Below, piece by piece: positions 5,470-5,936 of a stretch of DNA of 5,936 nucleotides. Within the stretch, counting starts at the first letter, position 1, and each line of letters begins with the position of its first letter. The notes under the pieces are model-generated. The model was not told the origin of the DNA. It saw only the letters and a list, made by a program, of their open reading frames with translations, and did no database searches. The translations under genes were made by a program, and so were the position numbers. The stretch comes from an uncultured Oscillospiraceae bacterium (GTDB lineage Bacteria; Bacillota; Clostridia; Oscillospirales; Ruminococcaceae). Location: NCBI GenBank assembly GCA_910578755.1, contig CAJTSZ010000072.1, forward strand, positions 1 through 5,936, in the 5' to 3' direction.

Positions 5470-5766
5470 ATGGCTAAATTAACAGAAAAGTATGAAACTA
5501 TTATCATTCTCAACACCAAGCAAACCGAGGAAGAAATTAAAGCTTTGGTAGAAAAATTCACCGGCTTAATTTCCAAATTCGGCACATTGGAAACTGTTGA
5601 AGAGTGGGGCAAACGCAAACTTGCTTACGCTATTGAAGACGAAACAGAAGGTTTCTATGTATACGCTACATTTACTTCTACTCCGGATTTCCCTGCTGAG
5701 CTTGACCGTAATTACAAAATTACCGACGGCGTTCTCCGCACACTCATTGTAAAAAGAGAAAACTAA
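5470..5766 (+). CDS. rpsF: 30S ribosomal protein S6
   Basis: This encodes the 98-residue S6 protein of the small-subunit platform, which binds 16S rRNA as a complex with S18. Family signatures are KYETIIIL (7-14), WGKRKLAY (46-53), GFYVYATF (61-68) and LDRNYKITDGVLR (78-90), and the length is typical. The start is the ATG at 5470, 9 nt after AAGGAGG (5454-5460). A frame extended to 5446 is rejected because it runs through this ribosome binding site. The stop is TAA, followed at once by another TAA. ssb begins 18 nt downstream in the usual rpsF-ssb-rpsR order, so the two are co-transcribed from the promoter at 5362-5390. Regulation by the S6:S18 complex through the leader is plausible. Confidence 0.97.
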   Translation: MAKLTEKYETIIILNTKQTEEEIKALVEKFTGLISKFGTLETVEEWGKRKLAYAIEDETEGFYVYATFTSTPDFPAELDRNYKITDGVLRTLIVKREN

Positions 5767-5784
5767 TAAAGGGGGCAGGGGCTT

Positions 5785-5936
5785 ATGCTAAACCGTGTAA
5801 TCCTCATGGGCAGAATAACTGCCGACCCGGAGCTGAAACAAACTCCCAACGGTATTTCTGTTGTTTCTTTTTCTCTTGCCGTTGAGCGTTCCTACACCAG
5901 CAAAGGTGCAGAGCGCGTTACAGATTTTATTAACTG
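5785..5936 (+). CDS. ssb: Single-stranded DNA-binding protein, N-terminal part (cut by window end)
   Basis: The first 50 codons are present. They read MLNRVILMGRITADPEL, then TPNGISVVSFSLAVERSY and ERVTDFIN, the start of the OB-fold of bacterial SSB. The protein coats single-stranded DNA as a tetramer during replication, recombination and repair. The last two bases (TG) begin a Cys or Trp codon; Cys fits the FINC pattern common in this family. The Shine-Dalgarno sequence is probably AAGGGGG (5769-5775), 9 nt before the ATG; AGGGG at 5777-5781 would be only 3 nt away. Its place behind rpsF is the standard one and rpsR should follow. The C-terminal acidic tail lies outside the window, so full length and isoform cannot be judged. 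Confidence 0.95.
   Translation, partial: MLNRVILMGRITADPELKQTPNGISVVSFSLAVERSYTSKGAERVTDFIN

Noticed and set aside
1..5936. CRISPR arrays, tRNA or rRNA genes, insertion sequences, prophage genes and attachment sites
   Set aside because: No regularly spaced repeats, cloverleaf sequences, transposase or integrase motifs, or paired direct repeats were seen on either strand.

Overview
The window looks like the chromosome of a low-to-middle GC Gram-positive bacterium of the class Clostridia (Firmicutes/Bacillota), possibly the Oscillospiraceae/Ruminococcaceae group. This is inferred from several things: strong GGAGG ribosome binding sites before most genes, SigA-type promoters with TG-extended -10 boxes, U-rich hairpin terminators, the rpsF-ssb gene order, a secreted multi-domain Amidase_3 protein, and a zinc-ribbon/DUF2628-type membrane protein. 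Nothing points to a phage, plasmid, transposon or CRISPR array. It reads as ordinary core chromosome with two poorly characterised genes.

Layout. Positions 1-90 hold two adjacent hairpin terminators where an unseen rightward gene meets a leftward block. The leftward block has three genes, each with a recognisable promoter: a secreted N-acetylmuramoyl-L-alanine amidase (124-1923), release factor 2, prfB (2058-3176), and a 148-residue acidic protein of unknown function (3387-3833). A divergent intergenic region (about 3834-4127) carries promoters in both directions, two near-palindromes and a hairpin-forming leader. To its right, a rightward gene (4128-5123) encodes a 331-residue membrane protein with an N-terminal RING-like zinc domain, a second zinc ribbon and a DUF2628-like membrane half. 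It ends in a strong terminator. A gene-free stretch (5124-5469) follows, with four consecutive hairpins, a strong promoter and a structured leader. The ribosomal operon rpsF (5470-5766) then ssb (from 5785, cut by the window end) closes the window, and rpsR would be expected next.

How the genes fit together. prfB terminates translation at UGA/UAA, rpsF supplies small-subunit protein S6, and ssb supplies the replication single-strand binding protein, so these are housekeeping genes. The amidase remodels peptidoglycan outside the cell. The genes appear to be separately transcribed units, apart from rpsF-ssb, which form one operon. The main points of interest are the absence of the programmed frameshift in prfB, a leader before rpsF that can hide its ribosome binding site, the RING-like membrane protein with its structured leader, and the hairpin cluster at 5173-5269. 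I found no convincing novel multi-gene system.
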